From contig CM023541.1 of the NCBI GenBank assembly GCA_013350335.1, positions 62,623,413 to 62,687,412 of the forward strand: a DNA stretch of 64,000 bases, written 5' to 3'. Below, piece by piece: positions 1-13,200 of this stretch; positions within the stretch are counted from its first letter, which is position 1, and every line of letters starts with the position of its first letter. Origin of the DNA: Chimonanthus salicifolius. Its lineage: Eukaryota; Streptophyta; Magnoliopsida; Laurales; Calycanthaceae. Both the position numbers and the translations under genes were made by a program. The notes beneath the pieces were generated by a model that was not told the DNA's origin, ran no database searches, and saw only the letters and a program-made list of their open reading frames with translations.

Positions 1-3000
1 AATAATGAGACCTGAAGAAGAAGAAGGCAAATACAAGACCTGAATGTTATCCTGGAATAGTGCAATACGAAGGGCACTTGCATACTCTCCAAACTTGTGA
101 TAAATAAGATATGCTATATCAAGCACCAACATGTCATCCGGGCCAGGAAGGTAGCTGCAAGATTTTCGCGTTTAAATTAGAAAACATCAATTGGACAAAT
201 CAAATCAGGGGGATCGAACGTCGTCTGTAGTCACAATGACCATGGAAGTATGGAACAACTAATAAGTAAATCCAACCTGAAGGTGATGGGAAGAATGACT
301 TGGATGATCATGGGATGACATCAACAATGATGACAACAAAAACATAACCCAGGATGCCTCTACAATAGGAAATCTACTAAATAAACAGTATGGCAAAGGT
401 AACAACTACGAACTAAAGCATCAACTAAGGTTGTAATTAGATAGCAAATATGTTTTAATCTCAACAAAAGGAATTTTTTGCGCATTCATTGTTTGTAAAC
501 GACTAACAGAATCTTATTCGTTCTCTCACTTAAAAAAAGTGATTTCTATTAATTCATAGAGACCAACATTGTCTCATTGGACTCCAGGGTTAAACACAAC
601 ACCCCACTAAGTCTCAACTTTTACACCACCTAGATGATATGGTTGTTTAAGTTTCTCTTTCAGTCATTAGTAATTGGCTCGGGCAAGACTGGGATCACCA
701 GTCCACAATCCTCACCAACTATGCCAAGCTAGGTTCTGTATCATTATTGAGCAGAACCCTATACAAGAGAGGGAAATCAAAGTTCATCATGTTAAGATGT
801 TATTATCCAGACGTCGCATCCACAAGCAAGATTAATGAAATGGAGAAAAATATAAGGATGTTGTTTTTATCAATTCGATAAGGCTAACTGGAGAAGTAGA
901 AATATAAAAGTTAACCTGAGATTGCTAACAAATACTTTGATCATGATGATGATGATGTATTCATCAATTCTTCACAAAAATTCATACCAAATGAAAGAAA
1001 TGTATGTGTTAAGCATGTTTTTTTTTTTTGAAAGGTAACTTCATTAAGAACAACCAAGAAAGGCAGGCTACAATGAACCCACCACAAAAAATCCAATACA
1101 GGCATGTATTAAGCATGTTTTATGCAAAGTTTTCATAATTTACATATAATGGCAAAGCGGCAATTACAATAGGAACAATTTAACTCAAAAAGCATCTCCA
1201 TAAAGATGGAACTAGTAGCTATGATGATGATGATGACAATAATGACAACTATAGATGGAAAAGTTACCTTGCTGCACTGGTAAGATACAAACATGTCCTT
1301 TTATAATTTGTGGAGTCGACTTGATCAACCAACATGTCTAAATCTTCAACCTGGATACAAGTCCATAATTACTCTATACATCTAACCTTAGCCAAATAAT
1401 AATAAAATACAATAAGTTAGAAGGGGAAAAGGGGAGTGGAGTATACCTCCATCAAAAGATCTACAGCTTCAGGCTCTGCATTGTGCTATAACAGGAAGAA
1501 ACACATAGTAAGCTCACTGTGAAAAAAAGATAAGCAAAGCAACTTAACTAAAACAGACTAACGGTCAAATAAACTGATCAAGCAAACGGAGTTGCAAAAT
1601 CATGAAATACCAATAAACAATAATTGTGATGTTAATAAACCACATACAACAAGAGCCCAATATGAGGTATCACGTTTGAGACACTACATTCTCACTCTGA
1701 AAATAAAATTCATGAATATACCTTCATGTGGAAAGCAACAATTTGCTGCACCAATTCCATCAAATCATCAATTGGAGCCTCTTCAATCTGCTGTGGAGAA
1801 AGAACATGATGCAGTATATAGTAATTAGAATTAAAAGTAGATACCTTTCAAAAAGAAAGAAAGGAATTGAAAGTGAACAGGAAAAATGTCACCATAACGA
1901 ACAACTGGCAAGGTTATCAATATATAAAACAGGTATAACCATCATAAGGAAAATGCTCACAGGGCCAACCTGTCGCTTTGCAAACTCATGTGAAATTTCA
2001 CCAGCAAGGTTCCTGAAAGAACCAATTGTATCAGAGAAAATAGGTTACTTAAGACCACCACATCAAAATTATAAAGTTACAAAAGGGCGTCTTCTTGACA
2101 GGAAAGCCACTATCCATGAGCATAGCAGATGTGAGCAGACCAATTTCAAAAGATGAAAACAAAATAATTGCAAACTGAAATCATTCCAGAGAGAGAGAGA
2201 AGAAGAAACATTATTGCAAATTGCAGTTAACTTTTTAAATGTATCACGAGCATAGACTATTTGTATCAAAAACCTTAAGTCACTAGTCCAAAAAAACATG
2301 TCAACTAGTAACTTTTCAATCTTTCATTCTCTTTCTCATCCCCATCCTATCTCCCTCAATTAGTAGAACAATATCTTACTTTGAGCAACACATGCAACTC
2401 ATTATTATTAAGAATTTAAGATCAGTTTATCAACCCTTCCATTTTTTAACTACTAGTACCAGATGATTTTACATTTTTCGCTCTTTCCCTCCATTCAATA
2501 ATTTAATTTTTGAAGTAATCTGTTTTCATTAGTTGTCAGTTGATTAAATTTGTACTAGAATTGGTTTATACACGTAGCATGTCGTGTATACATTACAGTA
2601 GGCATCTGACCTTCACCAATGTTATATTCTAGTCTAATGACAACAAGTATTGGCTGTAAAAACACTGTTCAAGATCTTAAAGCCTCTTAAAAGTACATAA
2701 ATTCTATGCATATGCAATAGTAAAAGTTTTCTTTCTCCACGTGTTCAAATTTTTACCAAGCATGCACGTGTCTACACCTATTTTTGACCCTAGATGATCA
2801 GATACTTCCAAACATGAGAAACAAGTCGAGTCTTTTAAGGTAATCTCCATGCTAAACCTTCTGGTTGTCAAAATTCTATTTTGGTCTCATTTCATTTTTT
2901 ATTCTTCAAAACACTCAATCTATCTCATGGACCCATTTAAACTCCTGTGACATATAAAGGTCTTATGCAGCAGTCGGGTTCATTTTCGTCAACTAGAGAG

Positions 3001-4646
3001 TAATAAAAGAAATTTTGACAGCATATAAATTACTTGGCCAATGACCCATAATCCTCATTCTGCTTTTTAAGACTCGAAACTACTAACCTTACGTATTCAT
3101 GGCCCCAAGAGCCAATATCACCCTCAGAACCTACTAGTCTATATTTTAAGCTGTCCTGAAAAAAAAAAAAAAGCAAATCGACTAATCAATAAATACTCCA
3201 AAATAATTTAACTATAACTAAGCACCTAAAAAGTGGAAGAGAATGAGAAACTACAGATGCGAAGTGAAAATTGAAGTAATTGAAATATATTCCTACATTA
3301 GTTTAAAATAAAAGCTGCAAAGTTATTGTTCATACCCGTTCCCCTTCAGCGGACATGGTTAAGGCTAATACCGATAGTATGTCAGCAAGGTATTTCTGTA
3401 ATTAAAAAAAAAAAAAACACAACAAACTCACTTTGTGAACTTCGTAAAGTAAACACACACACACACATAGTAACTGAAATTCTGAACCAATTGAACATAC
3501 CTTTAACTCTGAATCAGTCATTGTTTCATAGTAGGCCTTTAGAGTCCCATAATGTGGACGAAGGAACTTCAATGGTTTTGGCACAGAGGTCATAGAGCTG
3601 GTTGATGTTCGGATCTCCTGCCTATAGAAGCACAAAAATATTCATTACAGATAATTGAATGTGAGCAGTTTAATGCAGATATTGCAATAAGTATAAAGCC
3701 ACTGCTCAAACGTTGATCAGTGAGAAACAAGGTTCTCGAGAGAAACTTAAAAATGAATATTCTCTAGCAGGTTCAGGACCCTCTGTCTGCAGCAATGTTG
3801 TCAAATTGAATCGCGTTGTAAATGATTTTATGTCTTCAACAGCAAATCGTGCATCATAAACCATGGAATCATGAGATTCATAACTATTTCCTCCAAAATT
3901 ATATGATATATGAAATAAAAGATATCTAAAAAATAATAATATAAGCAAATCTCCAATTTCCTTTCAACATTAAGTGAATATTAGATAATTATTTCATTTG
4001 AGCGCAAATTTCAAAGTTCCAACTTCCAAAAGTATCATAATTGTGGGTCATCAAAAAAAAAGTATCATAATGTACACTCCAACTAAAGTTGTAAAAAACT
4101 GATAATAAACTCATCATCGTTATCATCACAGCCAAAATCGATCTATTTAGTGTGGACTATTCGAGTTCTACTTCTCCATTTGCACTATCATAAACCATAC
4201 CATCACTCACCTCACTGTCTATCATGTCCTTTTTTCCCCCTAAGTTTCAGTAAAGTTGACAATAAACTAGAAAAAAATAGTACTCAACAAATTAACAAGA
4301 TATAGTGAATCACCTCATGCTCTCAAGAGCAAGTTTCTGCACGCCAGGGTCTGAATCTTGGACTCTCTCGACGTAGAGCTCTAGCTGCTGTTTTATGGCC
4401 AAATCCTCGTCCGACTGCAATTTTTCCCAATATTTTAGAAAAACAAAGTAAAATATTTTGCTGAAAAAAAGAAATCCAGAGAATCGACAAAATAAAATAG
4501 GGTGAAAGGCCGTGAAAACGTAGGGCAACATGGGTTACCAGATCTTCCTCTTTCTTTTCGTCTCTCTTCTTCTTGGGATCTTTCGATGGGACTTTGACGG
4601 TTGCCTGCTCCAATCCGCCATTGCTGGGGTTCGGATCCGAAGACAT
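1..4646 (-). CDS. RPN1: 26S proteasome regulatory subunit RPN1 (PSMD2), 5' part, 10 exons
   Basis: RPN1 is the large scaffold subunit of the 19S base; it holds the ATPase ring and docks ubiquitin receptors and shuttle factors. Coding exons on the minus strand: 4646-4539, 4414-4314, 3621-3501, 3395-3336, 3155-3088, 2012-1970, 1790-1722, 1485-1447, 1350-1268 and 154-40. All join in frame with GT-AG borders and give 269 residues of a family usually near 890 aa. Recognisable blocks are the lysine-rich start (VPSKDPKKK), [65 protein letters not shown] and [15 protein letters not shown]. The start ATG at 4646 opens the acidic/lysine-rich N-terminus expected for plant RPN1. The last visible exon ends at 40, and the gene continues left of the window. 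The exon 9/10 junction encodes Ser (AGC) where I recall Arg before YLPGPDD in Arabidopsis. RPN1 rather than RPN2 is clear from the blocks named. Confidence 0.96.
1021..1103 (-). mobile_element. 5'-truncated LINE-like 3' end inserted in RPN1 intron 9
   Basis: A poly-T tract followed by GAAAGGTAACTTCATTAA is, on the minus strand, the common plant LINE 3' terminus with its A-tail. It is flanked by a 17-bp direct repeat with one mismatch (1004-1020 and 1104-1120, ATGT(G/A)TTAAGCATGTTT), which fits a target-site duplication from target-primed reverse transcription. Only about 80 bp is retained. The family assignment is from the terminus only. Confidence 0.7.
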
Positions 4647-4870
4647 TTCGATTTCAAGGAAGAAGAAACTAAAAAAACGAGAGGAAATGACGAAACTGAA
4701 AAAGCGAGAGAAAATCACAAAAACGGGGAGCCTGAAGTGAAGAACAAGAAAAGGTTACTTATATACATAGGAGGAATTGATATGGACACCGATTTGAGGC
4801 ATTTACGACTTTGCCGTTACCCATTTGGTATGCGGCCCAAATATGGCCGAAATAGGCCGAAATACTGACC
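4647..4870 (-). promoter_or_regulatory. Probable RPN1 5' UTR and core promoter
   Basis: Read on the minus strand upstream of the ATG, a TGTATATAAG TATA-like box lies at about 4767-4758, 110-120 nt before the start codon. That suggests a 5' UTR of roughly 80 nt. Further up, GGCCCA at 4834-4839 (TGGGCC on the sense strand) is a site II type element, common in promoters of plant proteasome and ribosomal protein genes. The start site itself is inferred. Confidence 0.5.
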
Positions 4871-6160
4871 TTAAGTAGGATTCAATCCATATCAACTCAC
4901 TCTGATATAAAAAAGGTTAGGGCTCAGTTCTAAATTAAAATTTAAAATGTAGAATCCCATATAATTTTGAGTCAAGCCTGTATTTAGGCCTCACATTTTT
5001 AGGGCCCAACATGACCTAAAACTCTATAACATAATTTATTGATATTTAATATTATGTATATATATTTCAATATATTATATTACATATTTATTATAATTAA
5101 ATAAATTTCAATGTTTACTCAATATCAAAATATCATTTGTGCAAGGGGAAAAGTAGAAAATTCAAAAAAAAAAAAAAAAAACATTTTTTTGTGAGTTTGT
5201 GCAAAGTACACTCCGATCTTTTCTTGATTGTGAGAATTAAAGAGACGTTGAGCTGAGTGATACAAATTATTATTTTAATATATGATATTATTGGATTGCG
5301 ATGCTTATCATATTAAGTTCAAAATTTTAGAGTATCTTAACGATGCGGACATTTGTATTGATGAAGATGAGATTATGGCCATTGCATTGGTTTTTACAAT
5401 AATTTCATGAATTTCGGGTGGAAACATGAAGGAGGATCTGGGATTCAACCAAAGAAGCCAGCCCAATTCAAGTCTAATCAAGACAGGCCCAATCAAAGGC
5501 CCATAAAGTCAGGCCTAGTGGCCCAACAAACTTGTACACGCAATAGAGTTACAAATGTCTGCCGATCAATGACTGTTTTTAACTATATTTACATACACCA
5601 AGATCAATAGTTAAATTATGATAAATACTAATATTGATGTGGGCAACTATTGAGAAGAATTGTTATCTTTGATCTAGGCCCTTGTCCAAGCCCAATTTCT
5701 TTTAGGCCAAGCCAAAATGGTCATTAAAAATGCGAGCTCAGGCCATGGCCCACATAGAATTGTACTAAATATTAATATTGAAAATTTATTAAAATTATCA
5801 AACAATATTATTTTTATTACTCCCACCGTCTTATTTTAGTTGTCTAATTTGAAACATTTGTATTTTTCAAGAAACTCTCTATATAAAACTAGCATTCCAT
5901 TTGATTTCGTCCATTTTCAATATACTTTATGTTACTCCAATATAAATGAGATAATTGTTTTAGGACAATCTCAAAATCCATATAAAACAATTAAATTGAA
6001 AGAAAGAGTATTAGATTGATAGCATTCATAATTTTAAGGCACTCTTATTAAAAAATACATAAATTCAATATTAATTAAATTGGGAGAGATAGTATAAGAT
6101 TGATAGCATTCATAGTTTTAACGCACTCTTATTAAAAAAAATACATAAATACAATATTTT
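4871..6160. other. Head-to-head intergenic spacer, RPN1 / glutathione reductase
   Basis: AT-rich DNA with no coding exon that I can support. It contains several GGGCCCA/GGCCCA motifs (near 5000 and 5690-5760) that may serve either gene. A direct repeat of about 60 bp sits at roughly 6005-6060 and 6085-6150 (a TTGATAGCATTCATA...TTTTA unit followed by AAAATACATAAAT). Confidence 0.5.
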
Positions 6161-6167
6161 CCTAAAT

Positions 6168-6177
6168 TTTATAAAAA
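6168..6177 (+). promoter_or_regulatory. Probable TATA box of glutathione reductase
   Basis: TTTATAAAAA lies 52-61 nt before the ATG at 6229. With the usual spacing, transcription would start near 6200, giving a very short leader rich in AGAGAG and CAGCAG. The call is positional; no transcript data are available. Confidence 0.45.
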
Positions 6178-6228
6178 CGAGGGTTATTCTTTTATCGAAG
6201 AGAGAGATAAGCATAAGCAGCAGCAGCC

Positions 6229-9200
6229 ATGGCGAGCTCTCTGGGAGTTCCAAAGGTGTCTCTCTCTTCACCTTTTCAAAATCTCTGCAGAAAATTTCCT
6301 ACCTTTACTCCATCCAAATCCCTTTCCATTGATTGCAACACGTTCCCCTCAAAATCCATCAAATTTTCTACCCACCGATACCCATTTTTCTCACGGCGGC
6401 GCTACGCCACCCGCGCCGAAACCGACAATGGAGCTGAGCCCCGGAACTTCGATTTCGACCTCTTCACCATTGGGGCCGGAAGCGGCGGCGTACGGGCATC
6501 TCGTTTCGCGGCGAATTATGGTGCCACCGTAGCCATCTGTGAACTTCCATTCGCCACCATTTCTTCTGAAAACACCGGCGGTGTCGGCGGAACGTACGTC
6601 TTTTGGACTTCTTTTTAGTTTTTGATATGGGATTTATTCAACTTGATATATCTTTTCAAGGATTGATCCATTTTCTTATAGTTTTAAATACGGGGGTATC
6701 TCTTAGTACTTCTATTTGATTTAAATGAAATCTTGAGAGATAATTATCATTGAAAAAAAGACATTTTTTGTCATTTAAATCAGAAAAAGGTATTAAGTTG
6801 TCTCGATAAAAAGTGCCTGTCAATCCCTTTATTTTTTTAGTTTGTTGTCATTTTGATTTCACTTCTTACTATGATGAAATCACACAATTTGTCTGTGTAA
6901 GTCTTATTCACGGGCTTAAAACTAGTTCAAAAGCTTTAAATAATCAGACGAGTCAGTCTTATTAACTAGGCTAAACAGGATTTCAAGCTGAGCAAGCTGT
7001 TCTGAATTTTTCCTAGTTGAGTTGAAAAAGGAACTTGTTTTGATTGGATTTTAGGCCGATTTGAGTTTAGGATTTTTGAACGTTGATTTAGAAGCAGAAA
7101 AATGATCGGGTGCAAGAGACCTGACCATAATAAGGTCAGTTTTGGATATCCACCGTCTTTTGATAAAATTTTAAATTTAAAAATACAGTTTTTTTCTCTA
7201 ATGGACGGTGGATATGCATGACCTGCCCCTGTTATGGTCAGGCCTCTTGCCCCTGATCATTTCTCATATGCATGAAGAATCATGTGATATTGGTTTGTAT
7301 AATTCTTATTCATGGGTTTGGAACTTTGTTTAAAAACTTTAAAAAAAAAAAAAAATCAGATGAATCAATCTGAATTGATTCAACTTGACAAGTTTTCAAG
7401 TTGAGCAGGCCATTTCGATTTTTTCTGAGTCAAGTTGAAAAACTCATCCAAGTTACTCGACTCAATTGGATTTCAACTTGACTCTGAGGTTTAAGTTGTT
7501 AACCTCTGATTAAGACGTATTTATTTGACTTGCACTGTTTCATCGTCATATGTTGTTTGATGGGGCCAACATGGTTATATGGTTTAGCTGATCCCAGCTG
7601 TCCATGCAGCAGTCTCTACTTTTCACACATCATGCGTTGATTGATGATGCATTAAGAAATCCTCCATGGTTATGGGGAGTTATGAATTGCTTCATAACCC
7701 AATTCCTAGTGTATTGATAAATTCCTATATGAATGATTTATTTTGGAATCCAAATATTGAAACACTTGGACTGGGATTTCTTTGATTCTAGCTAATATTC
7801 CATGCATTCTAAACACAAAAAATGGCTATTATGTAACTCTCCTAATCTAAGAATATGGAAAATTGGTGGAATTATAAATCTGTGAGATTTTTCTACCAAG
7901 AAGGTTTGCAGGGTGTCTACAATTTGTGAATACATTATTTAACTTATAAGACCATCCTACTTGAAAATCTGGATGACAACGTGCAGCTGCTTAAATGAAG
8001 GCAGAGGTTATATTATAAAAATGTAAGGTTCTCAAGCAATGGATGACGTAAGGTTCTTGATCATCCATTGCTTGAGAACTTGAAGAGCAACTTATGGTTT
8101 ATGATACGGTTAAATGGAGGAATAGAACTCGATAAGCTGGCCCTAGATTGATGGGATTTTGACTTTAATGATAATGATATTCTGAAGCAATGCCACCTAA
8201 CTACCTTGTGAAGAATATAAGAGAAGAGTGTAAGTGCACAAGTGTTAACATGTGATCTTTGACTAAGCTTCATTCGATAGGCAAAATTTGTTTTGGACGC
8301 ACATGGTTGCATTATGCGGGTGATCTCCTATTTCCCAGGATTACTGACAACTTTCTCCCTTTCAGTAATCCTGTTCATATTTTGTTATTCTCTTTATTGT
8401 TCTCCAGGTCTTATACCTATTGATGCTTTCAATAATTTTGAGGAAAATATTAAATTAAGCCATTATTTTGATATGATTTGTGCATATTGTTGTATAAAAT
8501 TCATTTGTGTTTAAGTAAATGACCAATTATCCATCCTCTTATTTTCCACAATATAGATGCGTACTTCGTGGATGTGTCCCAAAGAAATTACTTGTGCATG
8601 CATCCAAATATTCTCATGATTTTGAAGAGAGCCATGGCTTTGGATGGACATATGAAGCTGATCCCAAGCATGACTGGAGCACTCTGATGGCCAACAAGAA
8701 TGCAGAACTGCAGCGTCTTACTGGGATTTACAAAAATATTTTGAAAAATGCCGGTGTGACACTACTTGAAGGTCGTGGAAAGGTTGGATGATGTTCTGAG
8801 ACCAGGTTAAAACTTAGATAAAGTTAACTGCCTTGTACAATTTAGGTACTAATGATCACTAATTTTATTTGTTCTATGAATCTTTGTGTTGATACTGCAC
8901 AGATTGTAGATCCACATACTGTTGATGTGAATGGTAAACTGTACTCTGCAAGGCATATACTTATATCAGTTGGTGGACGGCCCTTTATTCCTGATATTCC
9001 AGGAAAAGAGTATGTCATTGATTCTGATCTTGCTCTAGATTTACCTTCAAAACCTGATAAGATTGCCATAGTAGGTGGCGGTTACATTGCCATGGAATTT
9101 GCTGGCATTTTTAATGGGTTAAAAAGTGAAGTCCATGTATTTATTCGGCAGAAGCAGGTCCTACGAGGGTTTGATGAGGAGGTGAGGGAGTCATTTTACT

Positions 9201-12049
9201 TATTGGTTTGACAGATGCATGGATGTATTCTTACAAATTTAAGAATATTTTAATCACATCTAAATTAATGCAGATCAGAGATTTTGTTGCTGAACAGATG
9301 TCTTTAAGAGGAATTGAGTTTCACACGGAGGAAACCCCTCAAGCTATCCAAAAATTACCCAATGGCTTACTGTCATTGAAGACTAACAAAGGAACTATCG
9401 ATGGTTTCTCTCATGTTATGTTTGCTACAGGACGCAGGCCAAACACGAAGGTATGATATCTATTAGGATTTTCAATTTCATGTTTTACGATCTGCAAGTT
9501 ATAAATCTCTCTTTAATTGCATTTAAATCAATGCTCAAAAGAAACCATTTCTTTATGAACATAGATTCATATGTTATGCTTGGTTATGCTCTCAGCATTG
9601 AGTCTAAACTTCCAAGTAAATAAACTGAGTGGATGTTGCTTTGCAGAACTTGGGATTGGAGGCGGTTGGGGTGAAAATGACCAAGGATGGGGCAATAGAG
9701 GTGAGTTTTTTGAACGACTGGTTTGCTTGTGGCTAAATGTGCAAAAAGTGGCAGAAACATAATATCCACATTTCTTGATACTGGCCCTATCTTATGAATA
9801 AGCTGGCCCAAAAATCAGTCCAAACTACACCATTAAAAAGGGGTCTGAAATACTCACAAGGTGTACCAATGTATGAAATAATTGAAGTTCTGGAAAAAAT
9901 TGATTGCTGGTCTATATTCTTTGTACATGGTCAGCCTATCTTATTGGTAGCCCTCACTTATTCTTATGCCTGGTGGAATATATTGGGGCACCTGAACTAT
10001 GACTACATGTGACACTCTCGTGCTCACAACTGTGACTGCGTGGAAGTGGCCACATGGTGTATTGCCAGACCAAAATAAACTTGTCTATATTCAGTTCTAT
10101 CATTATCTGAAATTGGTTTTCTATATTTTTATTTTGTTTACCATTTTGATTTAGGTCAGACCAAAAGAAACTTGTCTATATTCAGTTCTATCATTATTTG
10201 GAATTGGTTTTTCTATATTTTTATTTGGTTTACCATTTTGATTTAGGTTGATGAGTTCTCCCGGACATCAGTCAGTTCCATTTGGGCGGTTGGTGATGTT
10301 ACGAACAGGATAAATTTGACCCCAGTTGCATTGATGGAAGGAGGAGCATTTGCCAAAACTATTTTTTTACATGATCCTACAAAACCTGATCATGGGTAAG
10401 ACATCTTATGAATAGGTAATATAGCTGCCAGAACGGGAATAGTTGTAATAAAGCAAGAAAATGACTTTGAAAAACTGTGTAAAATGTGTGAGATAGGCAA
10501 AGAAGAAAAAAGAAAAAAACAGCAGCAGCATGGTGTGACATTGAAGCTAACTAAGATGCATTAATCCTATCTATTTGGGTCTAATACTGAGGAAAAGAAT
10601 TTGTATGAATGAGGAGAAAGACCATAGATGGTAAATGGCAAAATCAATCATAAGATTTAGACAGGAGAAAGACCATAGATGGTAAATGGCAAAATCAATC
10701 ATAAGATTAGACACCTAAATGAATTACGAAAGGATAAAGATCACAAACCTGTGTTTTTAAGTACATAAATATTTAAAGGGAAAGATATTCACAGGGTTCA
10801 ATTCTAATGCTATATTCTCTTTGATTGCATTTATTGGTGTTTGCACAAAAACCAACTGTTAAACGTGACCCACATGCAGAGATATATAGCTCTTTAGAAT
10901 TCTTCTGTCTCAGAGTGTCTACTTGGCTCTGGGATCAGAATTAGGTGAGCAGGTAACCATATCTGAAGGATTTTCTAATGGGTGGATATTCTATTTGCAA
11001 TAGAGCTGTACCATCTGCTGTGTTTTCCCAGCCACCAATTGCGCAAGTTGGCCTCACTGAAGAACAGGTGATGTGAATAGTTTACTGTCTACAATGTCGG
11101 ACTGCATTTCCCTCCCTCTGACCATATTCTACTTTTATAGGCAGTCCAGGAGTACGGTGACATTGATGTCTTCTCTGCAAATTTTAGACCTCTAAGGGCC
11201 ACTCTATCAGGGCTCCCAGACCGGGTCCTAATGAAACTTGTTGTTTGTGCAAAAACAAATGTAGTTTTAGGAGTTCACATGTGTGGAGAAGATTCACCAG
11301 AGATAATGCAGGTTTATGTTGCCTTAATTGATTCCTTTTGTGTATTTTAATTCTCTGTATCTGCAGTTAATAAGATTTTCATTAAAATGTCAGGGAATCG
11401 CAATTGCTGTGAAAGCTGGATTGACCAAAGCAGATTTTGATGCCACAGTTGGTATTCACCCAACATCTGCAGAGGAATTTGTGACAATGAGGACTTCCAC
11501 TAGGAAGATACGTGGGAATGATAAATCTGAGGTTTGTCTTTTTAGTCCATGCTTTAATGTAGATATTCATTGCGTTATCTGATCATTTAATGAAAATGTA
11601 AGATTGTCGTTACACGTGGTTTGTTGATTTTGTCCTCCAAATTCTTCTGAGTTTCAACATTGATGAATTAAAAGTCCTGCTTCGTGATATGTTGATCGTT
11701 CAAATATCCATCCTATTGATCTGTTGGACATCCGACAGGTTTTCCTGAGTGGAAGCTCCCAACTATCCCACCTTGGCCTGTTTTTCTGATGCATTACTGT
11801 GTTCTTTCTTTAGTCATTGATAGGAAATAGAAGTAAATAGATAGAAAGACCTCGGGTCTTAGTGTCTGAAAGATTTTGTTGCGTTTCCATTTGCTTCATT
11901 TAACCATGGAAGTATTGTATAGAAATCAGCATTTTGGGACACTAGTGGTACCCAGACTGACTTGTTTGTAGCCATTTATATTGAACCCTCTTTTCTTTCC
12001 TCTGCAGGGGAAGTCTGATTCCATGACAAAAACAACAGCACCGGTTTAG
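6229..12049 (+). CDS. GR2: Glutathione reductase, plastid (possibly dual plastid/mitochondrial) isoform, complete
   Basis: NADPH-dependent flavoenzyme that reduces GSSG to GSH in the ascorbate-glutathione cycle. Ten coding exons: 6229-6593, 8557-8782, 8903-9181, 9274-9450, 9647-9700, 10247-10395, 11004-11067, 11141-11311, 11394-11531 and 12008-12049. They sum to 1665 nt (554 aa plus stop) with GT-AG borders and a continuous frame. Residues 1 to about 65 are Ser-, Arg- and Lys-rich, as in a plastid transit peptide. FAD site IGAGSGG is at 81-87. The redox-active disulfide CVLRGC at 123-128 is split from the preceding Thr codon by intron 1. The NADPH Rossmann motif [13 protein letters not shown] starts at 253, the second FAD motif [15 protein letters not shown] is at 381-395, and the catalytic His517/Glu522 lie in HPTSAEE. 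Length and C-terminus fit plant GR2 (the longer, organellar form) rather than the shorter cytosolic form. Intron 1 is about 2 kb and carries an inverted-repeat element. Confidence 0.97.
6880..7500. repeat. Diverged direct repeat flanking a MITE in GR intron 1
   Basis: The stretch 6880-7090 (CTTATTCACGGGCTTAAAAC, CAGACGAGTCAGTCTTATTA, GTTGAGTTGAAAAAG) is repeated in diverged form at about 7285-7500 (CTTATTCATGGGTTTGGAAC, CAGATGAATCAATCTGAATT, GTCAAGTTGAAAAAC). The two copies bracket the inverted-repeat element at 7100-7262. There is no coding content. Confidence 0.55.
7100..7262. mobile_element. MITE (terminal inverted repeats) in GR intron 1
   Basis: The left end (ATGATCGGGTGCAAGAG, then CCTGACCATAA, then GGATATCCACCGTC) is matched as reverse complement by the right end (GACGGTGGATAT, TTATGGTCAGG, CTCTTGCCCCTGATCAT). 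The arms are about 60 bp around an AT-rich centre, so the element folds into a near-complete hairpin of about 160 bp. No clear target-site duplication was seen and the superfamily is unassigned. Confidence 0.7.
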
Positions 12050-13200
12050 CACATATGCCAAGAGGTAAATTTTTACGCTGCATATTGTAACTAGAAAATC
12101 TCTTATTCTTCCTTTAATTGATATGTGCAATGTTATTCTCCATTTTTTTTCTTCATTTAATATGGTGATTTTTCCAGATGAGAGAGAGACAGAGAGAGAC
12201 TGCAATATCATTTTTCTCTGTAATCAGTATTAGAACCCAAGCTGCAATATCATGTTGTATGTTGACTATGAACCTGTAGCTCAGAAAGTAAGTTGACTAG
12301 AAATGATAAAGGGTGATATCCGTCATTTCCTAATGCAAAGAATTATGGGTTCCGTTGGTCACTTTTCATATTTTCTCACTACAGTGAACACATTAGATGA
12401 TACTTTTCAATTAAGACTCGATGTGAGGTTGCATTCTTCCAATATTTCTTCTGCCCAATGACCTGGTTGAATTTATTAGGGTCCTTATATTTCACTCTCA
12501 AATTTAACTGAAAATTTGGACATTCAAAGAAAGATTATGAAACTTTTCTCAGATGACAAAATATTGTCTTTCTGACAAGCATATGTTCCATGTTCTTATG
12601 GGAACAAAAGCAGGCGTTTTTCATGTGAAGTGTTGATATATTCAGTTTTGCTCTAATATAGAGTCAAAGATGTTTTCTTCTTACACATATGGCTAATGAC
12701 AATATGTATTGAAATGTATGCAACATTTGAATTCTTAAATTTATGGGCTAGTTTTGGTGCAACTGACGCGTGTCCATGTTTATTACCTTACAAGCCCTTT
12801 GAGTTTACATGGTTACATATGAATTTAACTTTTGCCCCTTTTGCAGGGTGTCCATACACGGCTCTGGAAGAGTTATATGAAGCTTAAAAGGACTCCACAT
12901 GGGTGCTTGCTGCAGTTCAATAAGATCGCGATTTTGAGTTTGCATGAGCTGCCGCAGCTTCCTCTTTTTCATATACCAGCAGAAATATATTAGCTGTCAG
13001 CTATGGTTCTATAAATGATCCATTACATGATGATGGGGCCAAGGGATTCTCACGGATGAATTGCTCTATGGAAACTGTACAACCAATGTTCTTCATATTG
13101 ATGTGTTCTTAAATAACGTGATTTGTGTGGTTTTTGGGCTCCTGGTATTCTTCGTCCTCTGATAATGTATTGTTTCGAATCCTTGGTTAAAATTATCATT
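12050..13200 (+). other. Glutathione reductase 3' UTR, probably with an intron
   Basis: After the stop codon at 12049 the sequence reads AGAG|GTAAAT at 12064/12065, a good donor. At 12846 TTTTGCAG|GGTGTCC is a strong acceptor preceded by a T-rich tract. A 3' UTR intron of about 780 bp would place the rest of the UTR from 12847 to roughly 13.2 kb. The donor is only 15 nt after the stop, so this junction should not trigger nonsense-mediated decay. This is an inference from splice signals; an unspliced UTR ending earlier is possible. Confidence 0.45.
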
